Below the pieces are notes generated by a model that saw nothing but the letters and a program-made list of their open reading frames with translations, ran no database searches and was not told the origin of the DNA. Below are positions 1 to 9,979 of a stretch of 64,000 bases of DNA, one piece after another. The position numbers were made by a program, and so were the translations under genes. The stretch comes from Chondrus crispus (taxonomy: Eukaryota; Rhodophyta; Florideophyceae; Gigartinales; Gigartinaceae), in the NCBI RefSeq assembly GCF_000350225.1, contig NW_005178479.1:65515-129514 (forward strand), written 5' to 3'. How positions within the stretch are numbered: the stretch's first letter is position 1; each line of letters begins with the position of its first letter.

Positions 1-12
1 AACGAGATCCAC

Positions 13-321
13 TCAAGCCGACAGCTCTCCTAAAACGGTGTGGAACTGGCATGCTTGCAACTCTAGTTGCTTCCGGACGAGGGCTAATTCAGCCTCGAGA
101 TTTTTCTTCGCTTCTTCGCGAATTTCGCTGCTCATCTTCTCCAACTTCTCGTCGAGGTCAGTCTTGTCGGCGGCTATCCCCGTAGGGGATTCTTGATCTC
201 CGGGGTCCGTGGCCGTATTGGCCTGGCTAAGGGTGCGAGGACCCCTCGGGATCCTCGACGCTCGTGCCGATCCGGCTCTGCTCGCCCCGGGACCGACGTC
301 CCCGGGTGCGCTTGTTGACAT
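13..321 (-). CDS. gag N-terminal ORF of element D (coiled-coil, partial element)
   Basis: A 102-residue reading frame starts at 321, just downstream of the primer-binding site, and has a stop at its 3' end near position 13. Residues about 1-45 are Gly/Arg/Ser rich; residues about 55-100 are heptad-like and charged (DLDEKLEKMSSEIREEAKK), predicted coiled coil. It aligns along its whole length with the start of the first gag ORF of element C (21147-21938), which is 263 residues, so this copy looks prematurely ended or frameshifted. Function by analogy: the N-terminal assembly region of gag. No capsid or zinc-knuckle part is inside the window. Confidence 0.6.
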   Translation of the reverse strand: MSTSAPGDVGPGASRAGSARASRIPRGPRTLSQANTATDPGDQESPTGIAADKTDLDEKLEKMSSEIREEAKKNLEAELALVRKQLELQACQFHTVLGELSA

Positions 322-496
322 CGCTCGTACGAGCGGACCTACGCAGCAAAGAGGTTACAAACAGAAAGAAAATAAAAAAAGAGTCCGTTCCCAGACCACT
401 TTTGTAGTGCGTCTCCAGACCTGGACTTTCGTAGGAAAAAGTCTTGATCAGGTCTCCTGTACACCAAAAATTCTAGGTCGGGTTTGCTGTAGAAAA

Positions 497-514
497 TTCT
501 AGGTCGGGAGACCA
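497..514 (-). other. tRNA primer-binding site of element D
   Basis: Four bases inside the LTR, the minus strand reads TGGTCTCCCGACCTAGAA. Its complement, TTCTAGGTCGGGAGACCA, has the form of a tRNA 3' end: T-loop tail, C61 at the start of the T-stem, seven acceptor bases, discriminator A and CCA. The same site occurs in elements B and C, and with one change in A. A second partial copy of the motif (around 470-490) and of the LTR edge (around 397-411) shows small local duplications. Confidence 0.8.
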
Positions 515-518
515 CTTT

Positions 519-1540
519 TGTAGTGCAATGCGCCTGTCGGGCAGAGACCGCGGTCCGATGGTCCAGCAAAAACAACAACAGCAACAAAAAGAAGAACTGG
601 CGATGGCACAGCGCTACGGAGTGTCCGACTCTCCCTTCTCCGTTTAAACGAGCTTGCGACTCGTAGTAGCTCGGATCCCTGATGGGGGGGGGGCACAGAG
701 AAATAGCCCGGCCCGGGATCGGTGTGGTAGAGACTTGCGAAGAGATCTGCTCGACGAGTGTGGGGTGGGGCGCGTACGTAGGTACCCCAGTTCCACTGGG
801 TTGTAAGGCCAATGCTCGTTGAGCTTCTTCGACACCTTGGAACGCGACAAGGCCTTCGACGGGGGCGTCGCAACGCAGCCCGACGGGATGAAATGAAAGT
901 AGCAGCGCTACGTCAACCGTGCCCCCCGATGGCTCGAAACACCTACACCGGTTCGGTCGCAACCGACACCGATGGTACCAACACTGGCTCGTAATACGAC
1001 GGAGCCCTTCGAGGGAGACGTCGTTGCAACAGTCTCCGTCGGAAAATGGGTCACAGTAGCAGCGCTACGTCAACTGTGTCGCCCGATGGCTCGAAACACC
1101 TACACCGGTTCGGTCGCAACCGAGGCCGATGGCACCAACACAAGATAAGGGAAAAATAGGTAGAATTAGAGATAGAAAAAGATAGGGAAATAAAGGAAAG
1201 AGAAAAGGGAACCCCGAGCGATAGAGGATGCCGTAGGCTTAGGTAAAAGGGAGCGTCTTGGTAGAGACGGACTTCGACCAAGGCGACATTCAACTCCGGC
1301 AACTCGGGTTGGTTTATTGACTTGTTCGGTCAAAGGGCTAAGTTATATAGAGCCCCGCCGGGGCGAGTGCAGTAGCTCCCGGCTCTAGATTCTAGATCTA
1401 ATTAGTAAATAAATTAAATAATTAAAATAATCGTGCGCTTCGTCGCACACATGTGTCCCCCAAACCCGGACTACAGTATCCAATTTTTTTCCTTTTTCAC
1501 TTCCTTCCTCCCCCCTACCCGAGACGGGTATTGCACTACA
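519..1540 (-). repeat. 5' LTR of element D
   Basis: The termini form a perfect 11-bp inverted repeat, TGTAGTGCAAT ... ATTGCACTACA, with the canonical TG...CA ends. The length (1022 bp) equals that of the solo LTR at 30333-31354, with scattered substitutions. It contains a TATA-type sequence (about 1344-1350 on the minus strand) and a tandemly duplicated block of about 85 bp that includes the palindromic word GTAGCGCTGCTAC. Confidence 0.95.
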
Positions 1541-1707
1541 TTTGGTAAGGTCTGCACACAACACCAGATCTGTCTCGTACAAAATTGTCAAATCTCGTAC
1601 AGTTGAGACAGTTGTCCTTCCGGGCTGACTTTGTCAGAAAGTTGTACGAGATTCCAGACTCTGTAATTTCTCTAATGTGACAACAGTACGGCCTCTACTA
1701 GGGGCTT
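1541..1707. other. Intergenic strip between element D and the DNA-transposon end
   Basis: No gene is seen. It holds a 10-bp inverted repeat, TCTCGTACAA at about 1574 and TTGTACGAGA at about 1642, which could be the remains of a small inverted-repeat element. It is probably the flank of the DNA transposon that starts at 1708. Confidence 0.4.
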
Positions 1708-1734
1708 CTACACCCAGTTATCGTATTTAGTGTC
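1708..1734 (+). repeat. Left terminal inverted repeat of the DNA transposon
   Basis: The exact reverse complement of 60587-60613 over 27 bases. The first 12 bases after the TA are CACCCAGTTATC. The word ATTTAGTGTCA is repeated just inside, at 1724-1734 and again about 18 bp further on. Confidence 0.75.
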
Positions 1735-2030
1735 AGCAACTATTTAGTGTCACAACAGAAATAGTTTGTGTGACACTATATTGTGTGAGACAGAAGCGAC
1801 AGGACCCTTCACCCTGTGGGGCAATATCTGTGAATTTATTTTGCTGGCCCAATTATTGCCTTAGGTCATGATCCACGCCGCCGTCGCCGGGCTGATTGAT
1901 GGGCGCTGACGCAAAGTGGGATTTCTCTGTATCAATACAGTACTTCTCCCTTTGTCAGATTCCTGACTTTTTTTGTCTCCCTTTTCCTTTGTCCATCCAT
2001 TATCCTTTCTCCCTCCACACACGCCTCACC

Positions 2031-3733
2031 ATGCCTCTCTCTGCGTCCCCCATTTTAGCGGCTTTTGAGGGTGTTAGAGCGCTGCGCACACAACGCATTG
2101 TGTCCGATGACAGTGCTGATGCCGACCGGGATACACACGGCAGAAATAGCACCATGCCAGGCGCAATAAACCCCAACAATATCCCTTGCAGCTGCAACAC
2201 CCAAACGCGCTCCACTCAACATGTGCTTACCATTACGCAGCGGGCCAGTATTGTCAAGTGGATGATGAATGCTGCTGCAAAGAACGGAAACAAGCACATT
2301 CCGAGCAGAGCTGTGGCAAGGTTCTCATCACTGTCTCGAGGATCCGACAACGCCAATTTGGCCAAAGCGTCAAGACTGTGGAAACCCGCATTGAATATGT
2401 TGACGCCCAGGGTAAAATATCCTTGAAAGGAACCGATTCGGTTGTCACCCGTCGTATAAACGGCGTCCGTGCGCGAGTGAATATGAAGGCTAGAAAAGGA
2501 AGAGGTCGCAAAAGACCATAGTCGGTCCTATCTCTCTACCAGGATTGGCGTACTGAATTCGATCGACTACGCAAACTGGGCGTGAAATTCAATTACAGGT
2601 CACTGCGTGCACTTGGGCAGCATCTGCTCGATTCCGGTAACAGCGATGAATACCACCCTTCCATGCTAGATCAACGAACCGGAAGTCCTCTTTCCACTTT
2701 CAATACAGAACGTTTCACGCAGTCTTTTGCTGACTGTCATGGTAGTGTCAGTCGCGCTCTTACGGGAAAACATCAACTCAGCCCCCTAAAAAGGGACTAC
2801 CTTGAGAAACAGGTCGCTTTTCATCTTGGTGTGTTAGCTCGAGGATTTCGCAGTGGTGAATGGAGGGAGGAAGACACAGAAAATTGGGATGAAACGCATT
2901 TTGTCATAGATGTCGACACCGGACGCACGCTCGGATTTTCGGGAGACCAAGAAGTCAAATATGCGGATGCCGTTTCAGAAGGGGAGGGCATGACAATGGT
3001 TGTGCGGCTCACAGGCGGCCGTGACGCGCGCATTGCACCTCCATTTCTGGTGTTTAAAAACCAGAAGCGCTCGTATCCGATCAGAGGGGTTCCGGATAGC
3101 GTGCACGGAGTTTCATACCGATCGGGGCCGAAGGGCTGGATGGGCACAAAGGTCATGCCACTTCGGCTTTCAGAACCGAAGGTCATCTCCTCTCTGCCAC
3201 ATGGCAGGAAGCGAGTGCTCTACCTCGATAATTGCCCTGGACACAACACAACCCCTGAACTTTTAGAATCTGCGCGACGCATCAACACCGAGATCAAGTA
3301 TTTTGAACCGAACCTAACCGTCTACGTCCAGCCCTGCGATTCGTTTATAATTCAAAAAATTAAGAGCGAGTGGTCTGTACGCTGGGAGGCGCACAAGATG
3401 AAAATGATAGAGCTAAACAATGGGTCTAAAAATTCGGGCAAAATTCCAAACCCCGGAAAAACATTTTTCCTAGACCTTGCCGTGAAGGCTGTTGCTGCTG
3501 TGAATCGGCAACGCGACAAAGACTGGATTTCATACGCTCGCAAGGCCATGATTATAACTGGAATGGCTTTAAATATAAACGGTCAGTGGGAGGAGAGGCA
3601 GCTGTTGCCCAAGCTGCAGCACATTATCGGCAAATATCGGGATCACTTCGAGGGAGAACCGGTTGATGTCGTGAGCGCTGTGGTGGGTGTTCCTGGAGAC
3701 ATTGAGAAGGTGGTACAATCCGGAGAAAATTGA
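2031..3733 (+). pseudogene. pogo/jerky-like DDE transposase (DDE_1 type), broken
   Basis: It would cut and join transposon ends in the nucleus. The N-terminal part (2031 to about 2380) has a helix-turn-helix-like segment (LTITQRASIVKWMM ... NLAKASRLWK). The catalytic part (2582-3733) shows three acidic residues in DDE_1 contexts: D103 in NWDETHFVID, D216 in LYLDNCPGH and D253 in VQPCDSFIIQKIK, numbered from 2582. The spacing and the block KYADAVSEGEGMTM resemble transposases I recall from oomycete genomes. Damage: the frame shifts near 2380 and there is an in-frame TAG at 2519-2521 (after GRGRKRP), with homology-consistent sequence continuing on both sides (LYQDWRTEFDRLRKLGVKFN). The start at 2031 is the first Met before the helix-turn-helix. 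It lies about 300 bp inside the left inverted repeat, as expected for the element's own transposase. Confidence 0.8.
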
Positions 3734-4047
3734 GGGGGAGAGGAGGGGGTTAGCGGGAGGCAAGGACAGGTAGGGTCAAGAAGCAGGGATGTGATTTCGG
3801 GGGCGGGGCGCAGGAAGAAGGGGAGGATAAGGTGGTCAACCCGGCAGGGGCGAGGCTGAGCAGACGGTTTGCGAAGGAACCAGATGACGTAAACGTAGAA
3901 AAATGGGAACTGAGATGTGCACGAATCGCAACGTAGGGGGAGAAGATGCAAGGAAGGTCAATACGAATATTTTAAGCGAGACCTGATAAAGCAATGATAC
4001 TCTGTAATGTTAGAAAGGGGAGTGCAAGGCCGAGTAACAAATTCGTG

Positions 4048-4262
4048 CAGCTCCGCTGGCATGCAAGGATGGCGGTGGGTATGGAGGAGGGGACAGGTGT
4101 ACGGCGTGCGCGAGCAAGAGCTTCCTGCAGCTCGACTGGCATGCAAGGACGGGGGTGGGTATACACGAGGGGCGCTGGTGGACGGCGTGCGTGAACAAGA
4201 GCTTTCTGCAGCTCGGGTGACATTAAAGGGCGGGGATATGGATAGGGGAACTGGTGTACCAG
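4048..4262 (+). repeat. Minisatellite, about 2.6 copies of an 81-bp unit
   Basis: Units begin near 4048, 4130 and 4211 and share the core GCAGCTCG...TGGCATGCAAGGA and GCGTGCG(C/T)GA(G/A)CAAGAGCTT. The third unit is divergent. On the minus strand all three units are open and would read as repeats of the form ELQ-ALARARR, but there is no gene context to support translation. One further divergent unit occurs at 51595-51680 in the same orientation. Confidence 0.8.
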
Positions 4263-4699
4263 TCCGTCAGATTTGACAAATTTTGAAATCAATTTGAAAA
4301 CCTTGGTTCTGATTGCGGGCAAGCATACTCTGATTCTGTCCCTGCTACCCTTATATCCACATCTGATGACCTTTACACCTCCCCCACCGAATGTGCCCTG
4401 ACCAGTCTTCAACTCCGAGCACTCTTTGAACTGCAGAGTGTTGCCACCCCACTCTCTATTTCCCCTTATCAAAGCGTGTTCGGAACGGCTCCAAACCAGC
4501 TGGTCCTATCTGTGTCATTTTACGTCCTCCTTATACGAGCATGACGCGTAGTTTGAGCGCCCAAACTTTGTACATCGCATGCACAGTGACCCTTCGTTTT
4601 TCGGTCGCCGAAAGTAGCTCTTAAGATTAACAGAATATGCGGTTCCCACATAAACTTTGGGACATATGAGTACGGATTGCAGATGGGGTGGACAGGATG

Positions 4700-4704
4700 C
4701 TCTT
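4700..4704. repeat. Target-site duplication of element A (left copy, CTCTT)
   Basis: Matches 49470-49474 exactly. It shows that 4704 and 49475 were adjacent before element A inserted. Confidence 0.9.
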
Positions 4705-5297
4705 TGTGGTATGACCCCAAACGGAAATTAGATTAGGATTGGATCAGGGACAGTAAGGCAACGAGCCTTACAGCCATGCGCGCACACACGTGTCCTCCAC
4801 GTGTACGGGACGCGTACTACACGTGGACTGTCAGCCCCGCCGGCTGACAGCGTTACAGTGTCGGTAGACCGGCACTACTGTAGAGTAATGATAGACTACA
4901 ATGTATATTAAATATGAGCGGACCGCCGGCGGTGGAGGACGACAAGCACGGACTTGTCAAGGATCCTCCACCTTGGTCCGCCCGCTTACTTTTAGGTACT
5001 TCCGTCCGTTTTACCTAGGAGTCGCACCGCGCGCGGGTTGAGGACGCGCGTAGCACGCCCACGAGCCGGCTCCGTCTCCGCCCGTCGGTACTGGACCGTC
5101 ACCCAGTACCGCTCCGCGGCGTCGAGGCGTAGAACCGCTCGCGCGTGCGCGAGTCCTCCCCGATCCCGCTCTACCACCGCTACCTCGAGCCCGTGCTCGG
5201 TACCGTTGGTGGGCCGTGCTTCTATCTTCCCGCCGATCGGGGTCTTTCCGAACTGTCAGTACTCACCCCCCTCGTCGTTGGGGGTGATTATACTACA
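4705..5297 (+). repeat. 5' LTR of element A
   Basis: It begins TGTGGTATGACC and ends GATTATACTACA; the length equals the 3' copy (593 bp). It includes a GC-rich inverted region around CGGACCGCCGGCGGTGGAGG and GGATCCTCCACC, and repeated ACACGTG words (about 4788-4824). Confidence 0.93.
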
Positions 5298-5298
5298 G

Positions 5299-5316
5299 TG
5301 GTCTTCCGACCTAGAA
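5299..5316 (+). other. tRNA primer-binding site of element A
   Basis: TGGTCTTCCGACCTAGAA begins one base inside the LTR. It differs at one base from the site in elements B, C and D. Confidence 0.8.
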
Positions 5317-6582
5317 GACTCTCAAGATCGAACCGAGAAGACTATCGTTTACCTCCGCGTCCGTACGCGTCGAGATGAGTGGCGAATATCCCACCTCGAT
5401 TCGCTCGGAGCCCGCCGATGTGCGAGAGGCCGCGCTCCGAGTCTGAGTCGGCGACGGCGACGCTGGTCCTCGAGACCGCGAACTGTCGCCCGACTTCTCC
5501 GAAGGACGCGCTCGCGCGATGTACAATCGCATCGCGGAGTATATCGAAGATGTCCGAACATCCCTCCGTATCGACGTCTCCGACAGCGTCTACGCTCGCT
5601 GTATGGATGAGTTGCGCTCCCTCCGCGAAGGAAGGTTTGAGCGCGTAACTCAGTCCTTGGAGAACCTGCGCGCCCTCGTCGACCAGCCACAGTCCCGTTT
5701 GGTACTGGTCGAAGAGGCGCGCATCGATTCACCCGCTGTGAACGTTGCGGGTCGACCCGTGAGTGCAGACTCCCGGGTCCGACGCGACCCGCAACCCTTC
5801 CCATCAGCCGAACAGATGGGAGCGTTCGCGCACATGGCGGCGGAGCTCAACTCAACGCGCCGCCGTGCCCGTGAGATGGAACAGACCTCGGCCGAGAGGC
5901 CGCCCGGAGCCCCCTCGAGTGGGCCCGGTGCCACTGTTCCTCCGGGCGCATTCGGAGCGCAGGAGTGGCTCCTGACTGGAGCCGTCACCAGTCGGAGGGC
6001 GGAGGACCTCAAGCCGACGGCGGACGCGAACTTCGCGTCCGAGACTCAAGCCCTGCCGTATGCATCCGGAAGCATGCGGCAGTCCCGACGGGTACCGAAC
6101 GAACCCGACCATGGCCGCGGAGGAGTCGCTCGCGGATCAGGGGAACCGATTCTCCCCTTCGATCCTCGCTGGGGCGGCTACCAGCCAGCGGATCTTACCG
6201 CGTATCCCGGCCCCGTCGACGTCCGAACGTTGTCCTTCACGCCGTTCGGAACGTGGGGCCCCGCCGATCCCGGGCTCGAGCCCGTCCACACCATGATACA
6301 GGAGTTCAGCGCCGTCGCGAACTACCGGATGTATCGGTTGGACATCATCTCGAGGCTCGTTACCTCGGGCGACGCGGGACGGATCGCGAAGTACGTCCGA
6401 CGCTGCCGTGGGCTCCGTCCCACGATGAAGAGCTTCGACGGTACTGACGGGATTCAGTTGCTCCCGTTCCTGAAGGATATCCGGATATTCCTCATTGCCC
6501 AGCACCTGACGGAAGGTGTGGCAATCCGTGTCTTCGCTCACTTCCTCGAGCAGGACGCGGAGCGGTTAACGGCGCATGGTGT

Positions 6583-6682
6583 NNNNNNNNNNNNNNNNNN
6601 NNNNNNNNNNNNNNNNNNNNNNNNNNNNNNNNNNNNNNNNNNNNNNNNNNNNNNNNNNNNNNNNNNNNNNNNNNNNNNNNNN
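6583..6682. other. Assembly gap (100 N) inside gag of element A
   Basis: Exactly 100 N, so a placeholder of unknown length. Capsid-coding sequence lies on both sides. Confidence 0.98.
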
Positions 6683-7414
6683 AGTTACACCATGCGCGGC
6701 CTCCGCGCCGGCCAGCTCCACGACGACACGAGCTGGCCTGGTCTCGTCAGCCAATTTATCAAACGCTACCTAACCGACGACGTGTTAGGGGAAGCGTTTG
6801 ATGCTGTCGCGTCGGCGCGACAGCTTCCTCACGAAACCGAGAACACGTTCGCAGACCGGCTGGAATCCGCCGCGTTCCGATGCACGGCCGTGTTCTCAGA
6901 ACAAGCCCTCGCGCACTACTTCGTGCGCGGGTTGTCCACTGCGACCCGGGCCGCAGTGGCAGAGACGATGCAAAGGTTGCCCGGACAACAGAAGACCGAA
7001 CTCTCAACGATTCGCCGTATCGCAACGGCCGAGGGTACAACCTACCGCGCTCGTCGCGGGTTGCCGCTGCCGGACCCGAAGCCGGCAGCGAAAGGCGTCC
7101 GAACTCCAAGGTCGCACAGCACGAGTTCGCCGGCGACCGCCCTCCACATTGGAGAAGATGAGTGGCAGGCCGACCCTGTCCTCATTACGCAAGGCTTCAA
7201 CCGGGCAGGAGGCCGACCTCCTACGCCAGCTTCCACCGGTTCGACCGGAAGCTTCGCAACGGCGTTCGCGCACACGCCGAAGGCCACGAGTGGTCCGAGC
7301 CACAACATGGCCGAGCTGGATATATCCCGTCGAGAAGGAGACCGCTGGCTGCCTAACGTGCCTCGACTCACCGATGAGGAGGCCCGCCACGCGGCGACGT
7401 TCGCGTCGACCGAT

Positions 7415-7419
7415 GGCAG
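7415..7419. repeat. Target-site duplication of element B (left copy, GGCAG)
   Basis: Matches 18936-18940. Removing B and one copy restores an open gag reading frame in element A. Confidence 0.92.
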
Positions 7420-8119
7420 TGTCGTGCACTGAGGGGGAAGGGTGGGATCCCCCTCTGGCAGAGCGCGCGCGTTCGGGGGCGCGTGTAGGGGGTTATCGGG
7501 AGACCACCCGCAAGGGACCGGTACGGGGCCGGGCGCGAAGCGCAGTAGGGAAAGTAAGGGAAAAAGTGGAAAAACAGAGCCCAGGAGGGGCGGGGCGGTA
7601 GGGACAGCTGTCGCGCGGAGGGCCGGGCGTGGCGGGACGACGCGCGCGGTAGAGGCAGGAGGGAATCGGGACGTAGATGGCTCGCAGGGTACCGTCGTGG
7701 GACGGGGACCGACGCGAGGCTACGACTCCGTTCCAGAAACCCGAGTTGTAGACCCAAAGCTTCGTGAGGATTTACTTAGGGTCGGACGTCGGCTATGTAC
7801 TAGCCGACGTCCGGGCGATAATTAATTAAACTAAAATTACTAAATTGGACGACGGCGGCGATGGCCGGAGAAACTCCTCTTGGGGAGGTATGACAACCAC
7901 TACACGTGGGGAATGACACGATTAACGTGAGGAATAACACGGGTACACGTGTATAGAACTGTCAGTATGTCGACAGGGCTCCATGGAGCTTACACCCGGA
8001 CACGAGCGGGGGTTTGGATACACGGTTACACGTGGTACATACCTCACTTATGATAGTGAGGCATTCCGCGTGTGCTACAGTACAGCACCGCGATTACGCG
8101 GGGCGGTCAGTGCTCTACA
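7420..8119 (-). repeat. 3' LTR of element B
   Basis: On plus it starts TGTCGTGCACTG and ends CAGTGCTCTACA, an imperfect inverted pair of ends. 700 bp, the same length as the copy at 18236-18935. Confidence 0.95.
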
Positions 8120-8133
8120 TAGCCCCCCTCTTA
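8120..8133 (-). other. Polypurine tract of element B
   Basis: The minus strand reads TAAGAGGGGGGCTA directly before the 3' LTR. This is the expected position and composition for plus-strand DNA priming. Confidence 0.8.
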
Positions 8134-8302
8134 GAATAGAGCGTCCGCGCGAACGGTAATTTCCGCGAAAATTTGAGGAGCTGAAGATTCCGGACACCCT
8201 CCCACCGTCCTGTCACGCTCTAGGGGTAGGTTTCGACGAGGCCCACCGAAAAGCCAGCGGGGGAAGCGTCTCGAGATTTGTCCTGCAGCAGCACCGTCCG
8301 AG

Positions 8303-9979
8303 ATGGCGGAGTTCGGGTACCCGTTTGGGGGAGAAACCGCCTCGAGGAGCGACGGATGGCCTCGTCCGCGCGAGATGTGGGGTCCCAACATGTATGACGA
8401 CGCGCTCCTCTTCGAGAGGGCACCGTTCATGTCCGCGGACGGTTTACGCGACGCGGAGGTAGTGCGGAGCTATGCGACCGCGACGGGTGAACTCCCCGGG
8501 GGGCTCAGCTTATCAGCTGTGATGTCCCGGGACTTCACACACCGTTTGGTGGTGGAGCCGGAGTTATTACGGCCAGGGTACCGGCGGGTGAGCACTGCGG
8601 CCAAGGTGGCTTTCGTGGAACTAGTACGGCAGAGAATTCGCCGGACGCCGTGTAATCGGCTGCTTCCCCGATCATGGGATATGGACACTTGGGCATACCG
8701 CAGTGATGCCGATCGTGGTTATGTCGCTAATTTAAAGCGGATTTTGGACAATCTCTCCCCAAGGGAAGAAGTCCCCTCAGTGTCGCTCTTGGCTTGGAGG
8801 GAAGCGATCCTCCCTCCAGGGTTCGAGGACCGTCCGGAGCGACTGAGTGACCCCTCGATGCACGGCAAGTTGAAGTTTGAACGACGCATGCGTAACCGAA
8901 TGGGGGTGTTTGTCGCTTACGAGTGGGTGGAAATTACCACCTTCGAGCGGGACGTGCTCGGCACGCGGTACCCGGAGGTACCCGCGTGGTTTGCCCAGTA
9001 TGAAGTCCCTGCGGACTTCATAGCTGAAGTGCCACCGTGTTTGGTGTATTATGGACTGAGGATCATGGACGATCCTCAGTCCTCCCGCTGGATGATATTT
9101 TTGAGCGAGTGGCTCGCCATCGTCGCCAAGCGCTTCCTATGGGCGGCCTGCGACGGGCGGTTGTACGTCCTCCCCCACGCGGTGGTGGAGTGGCTCCGTC
9201 GATTGGACCTATCCCACGTCCTCGGCGGAGTGGCGCGGCACGAACGCGTACAGAGCCTGCTCGACGTCCACGAGGCCATCGACTGGCCTCGTGTGCCGTA
9301 TACTCAGGGGCACCATTTCGATAACCCCCGCGCGCGTCAGTACTCGCCGGGGCGGAGGCACGACTCTGGCAATCCTCAGAGCGGAAATTGGGTACGGCTC
9401 GAAGCCGGTACGTTCACTCTTGCACAGCCCGAATACTTGAGGGAGGCAGAGGGGCTTGACGCCGGAGAGAGTGGCGAGGCGGGACGCGTTCGGAGGCGCG
9501 AGGATGTCCCGGGTGAGGAGCCCGGTGTGGCACGCGTGCGGAGACGCGGGGTTGGATTCCCGAAAGCAGCCGGTATCGGACGCGATCAGGGACTGGTCAC
9601 CGTCTCTGCGGCGGTGGACGTGACCATGGACGGCGTGGGAGAGCCGGGTGCTTCGCCGGTCGAGGCGGCTGAGCGTCGCGGCCCGACATCGATGTCGGAC
9701 GCGGAGTTGCGCGTGCTGCTCAGCAACCCCCGCCTGAGGGAGAAGGTAAGACGCCTTGTCACTGAGGAGGCGTCGGGCGAGGAGGCGGGGGTAGCCGCGC
9801 CCTTCATCGCCTCCGAGGGGGCAGCGGGGGTTCCCGCTCCACCCGGAGGACCCGAGGGCGTGGTCGCTGTAGCAGTGGCTGAAGGGGCGACGGAAGTGTC
9901 GGGGTCGACGACGGCGGGCGCGGTGGACGCGGTGCCGGAAGAGGCTCTCGTTGACTACGAGGAGGAAGGGGACCCGTGA
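8303..9979 (+). CDS. Antisense accessory gene of element B, family unknown
   Basis: A 558-codon frame runs opposite to gag-pol, between pol and the 3' LTR, and converges with pol. Residues about 1-75 are variable; about 75-330 form a Trp/Arg-rich globular region with blocks such as WDMDTWAYRSDADRGYV, FERRMRNRMGVFVAYEWVE and IFLSEWLAIVAKRFLW; the last 200 residues are Gly/Ala/Glu/Val-rich and look disordered. I recognise no domain and see no signal peptide or clear membrane segment, so it is not an obvious env. A homologous decayed frame occupies the same antisense position in element C (31958-34253). The start is the first in-frame ATG, about 180 bp from the LTR, so transcription could initiate in or near the 3' LTR; that is inference. 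Antisense extra ORFs at this place are known in some plant gypsy lineages; I do not recall this family. Confidence 0.75.
   Translation: MAEFGYPFGGETASRSDGWPRPREMWGPNMYDDALLFERAPFMSADGLRDAEVVRSYATATGELPGGLSLSAVMSRDFTHRLVVEPELLRPGYRRVSTAAKVAFVELVRQRIRRTPCNRLLPRSWDMDTWAYRSDADRGYVANLKRILDNLSPREEVPSVSLLAWREAILPPGFEDRPERLSDPSMHGKLKFERRMRNRMGVFVAYEWVEITTFERDVLGTRYPEVPAWFAQYEVPADFIAEVPPCLVYYGLRIMDDPQSSRWMIFLSEWLAIVAKRFLWAACDGRLYVLPHAVVEWLRRLDLSHVLGGVARHERVQSLLDVHEAIDWPRVPYTQGHHFDNPRARQYSPGRRHDSGNPQSGNWVRLEAGTFTLAQPEYLREAEGLDAGESGEAGRVRRREDVPGEEPGVARVRRRGVGFPKAAGIGRDQGLVTVSAAVDVTMDGVGEPGASPVEAAERRGPTSMSDAELRVLLSNPRLREKVRRLVTEEASGEEAGVAAPFIASEGAAGVPAPPGGPEGVVAVAVAEGATEVSGSTTAGAVDAVPEEALVDYEEEGDP

Larger units (their letters stand above)
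1..1540 (-). mobile_element. 5' part of a Ty3/gypsy LTR retrotransposon, family D (truncated by window edge)
   Basis: Reading on the minus strand, this is a 1022-bp LTR (519-1540), a tRNA primer-binding site (497-514) and the first 103 codons of a gag-like ORF (13-321); the rest lies to the left of the window. The LTR is the same family as the solo LTR at 30333-31354, and the gag start is homologous to the first gag ORF of element C at 21147. The 5 bp right of the LTR (1541-1545, TTTGG) should be one copy of the target duplication; the partner is outside the window. Confidence 0.9.
3734..4704. other. Non-coding left arm of the DNA transposon
   Basis: No credible gene. It holds a minisatellite (4048-4262) and otherwise unique, moderately AT-rich sequence up to the insertion point of element A at 4704/4705. 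Confidence 0.5.
5519..7419 (+). pseudogene. gag of element A, 5' part (matrix/capsid), cut by element B
   Basis: The frame runs from an ATG at 5519 through a 100-N gap (6583-6682) to the B insertion at 7419/7420. An in-frame ATG lies upstream at 5375, but a TGA separates them, so the original start may have been 5375. The segment around 6290-6580 and 6685-7040 has gypsy gag capsid character (a helical block ending in FADRLESAAFRCTAVFSEQALAHYFVRGL, analogous to FIEGL in other gags). The reading frame continues across the target duplication into 18936-19106, where the zinc knuckle lies. The last residues before element B (DGS) are followed by three codons and a stop read from B's LTR. Confidence 0.8.

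Noticed and set aside
339-962. Frames inside the family D LTR (for example 207 codons on minus) as genes
   Set aside because: They lie in an LTR with internal duplications, recur only because the LTR recurs, and lack any domain.
1600-1860. Small MITE suggested by TCTCGTACAA/TTGTACGAGA and repeated TTTAGTGTCA words
   Set aside because: The inverted pair is only 10 bp with no visible target duplication, and the TTTAGTGTCA words are better explained as part of the terminal repeat of the larger element.
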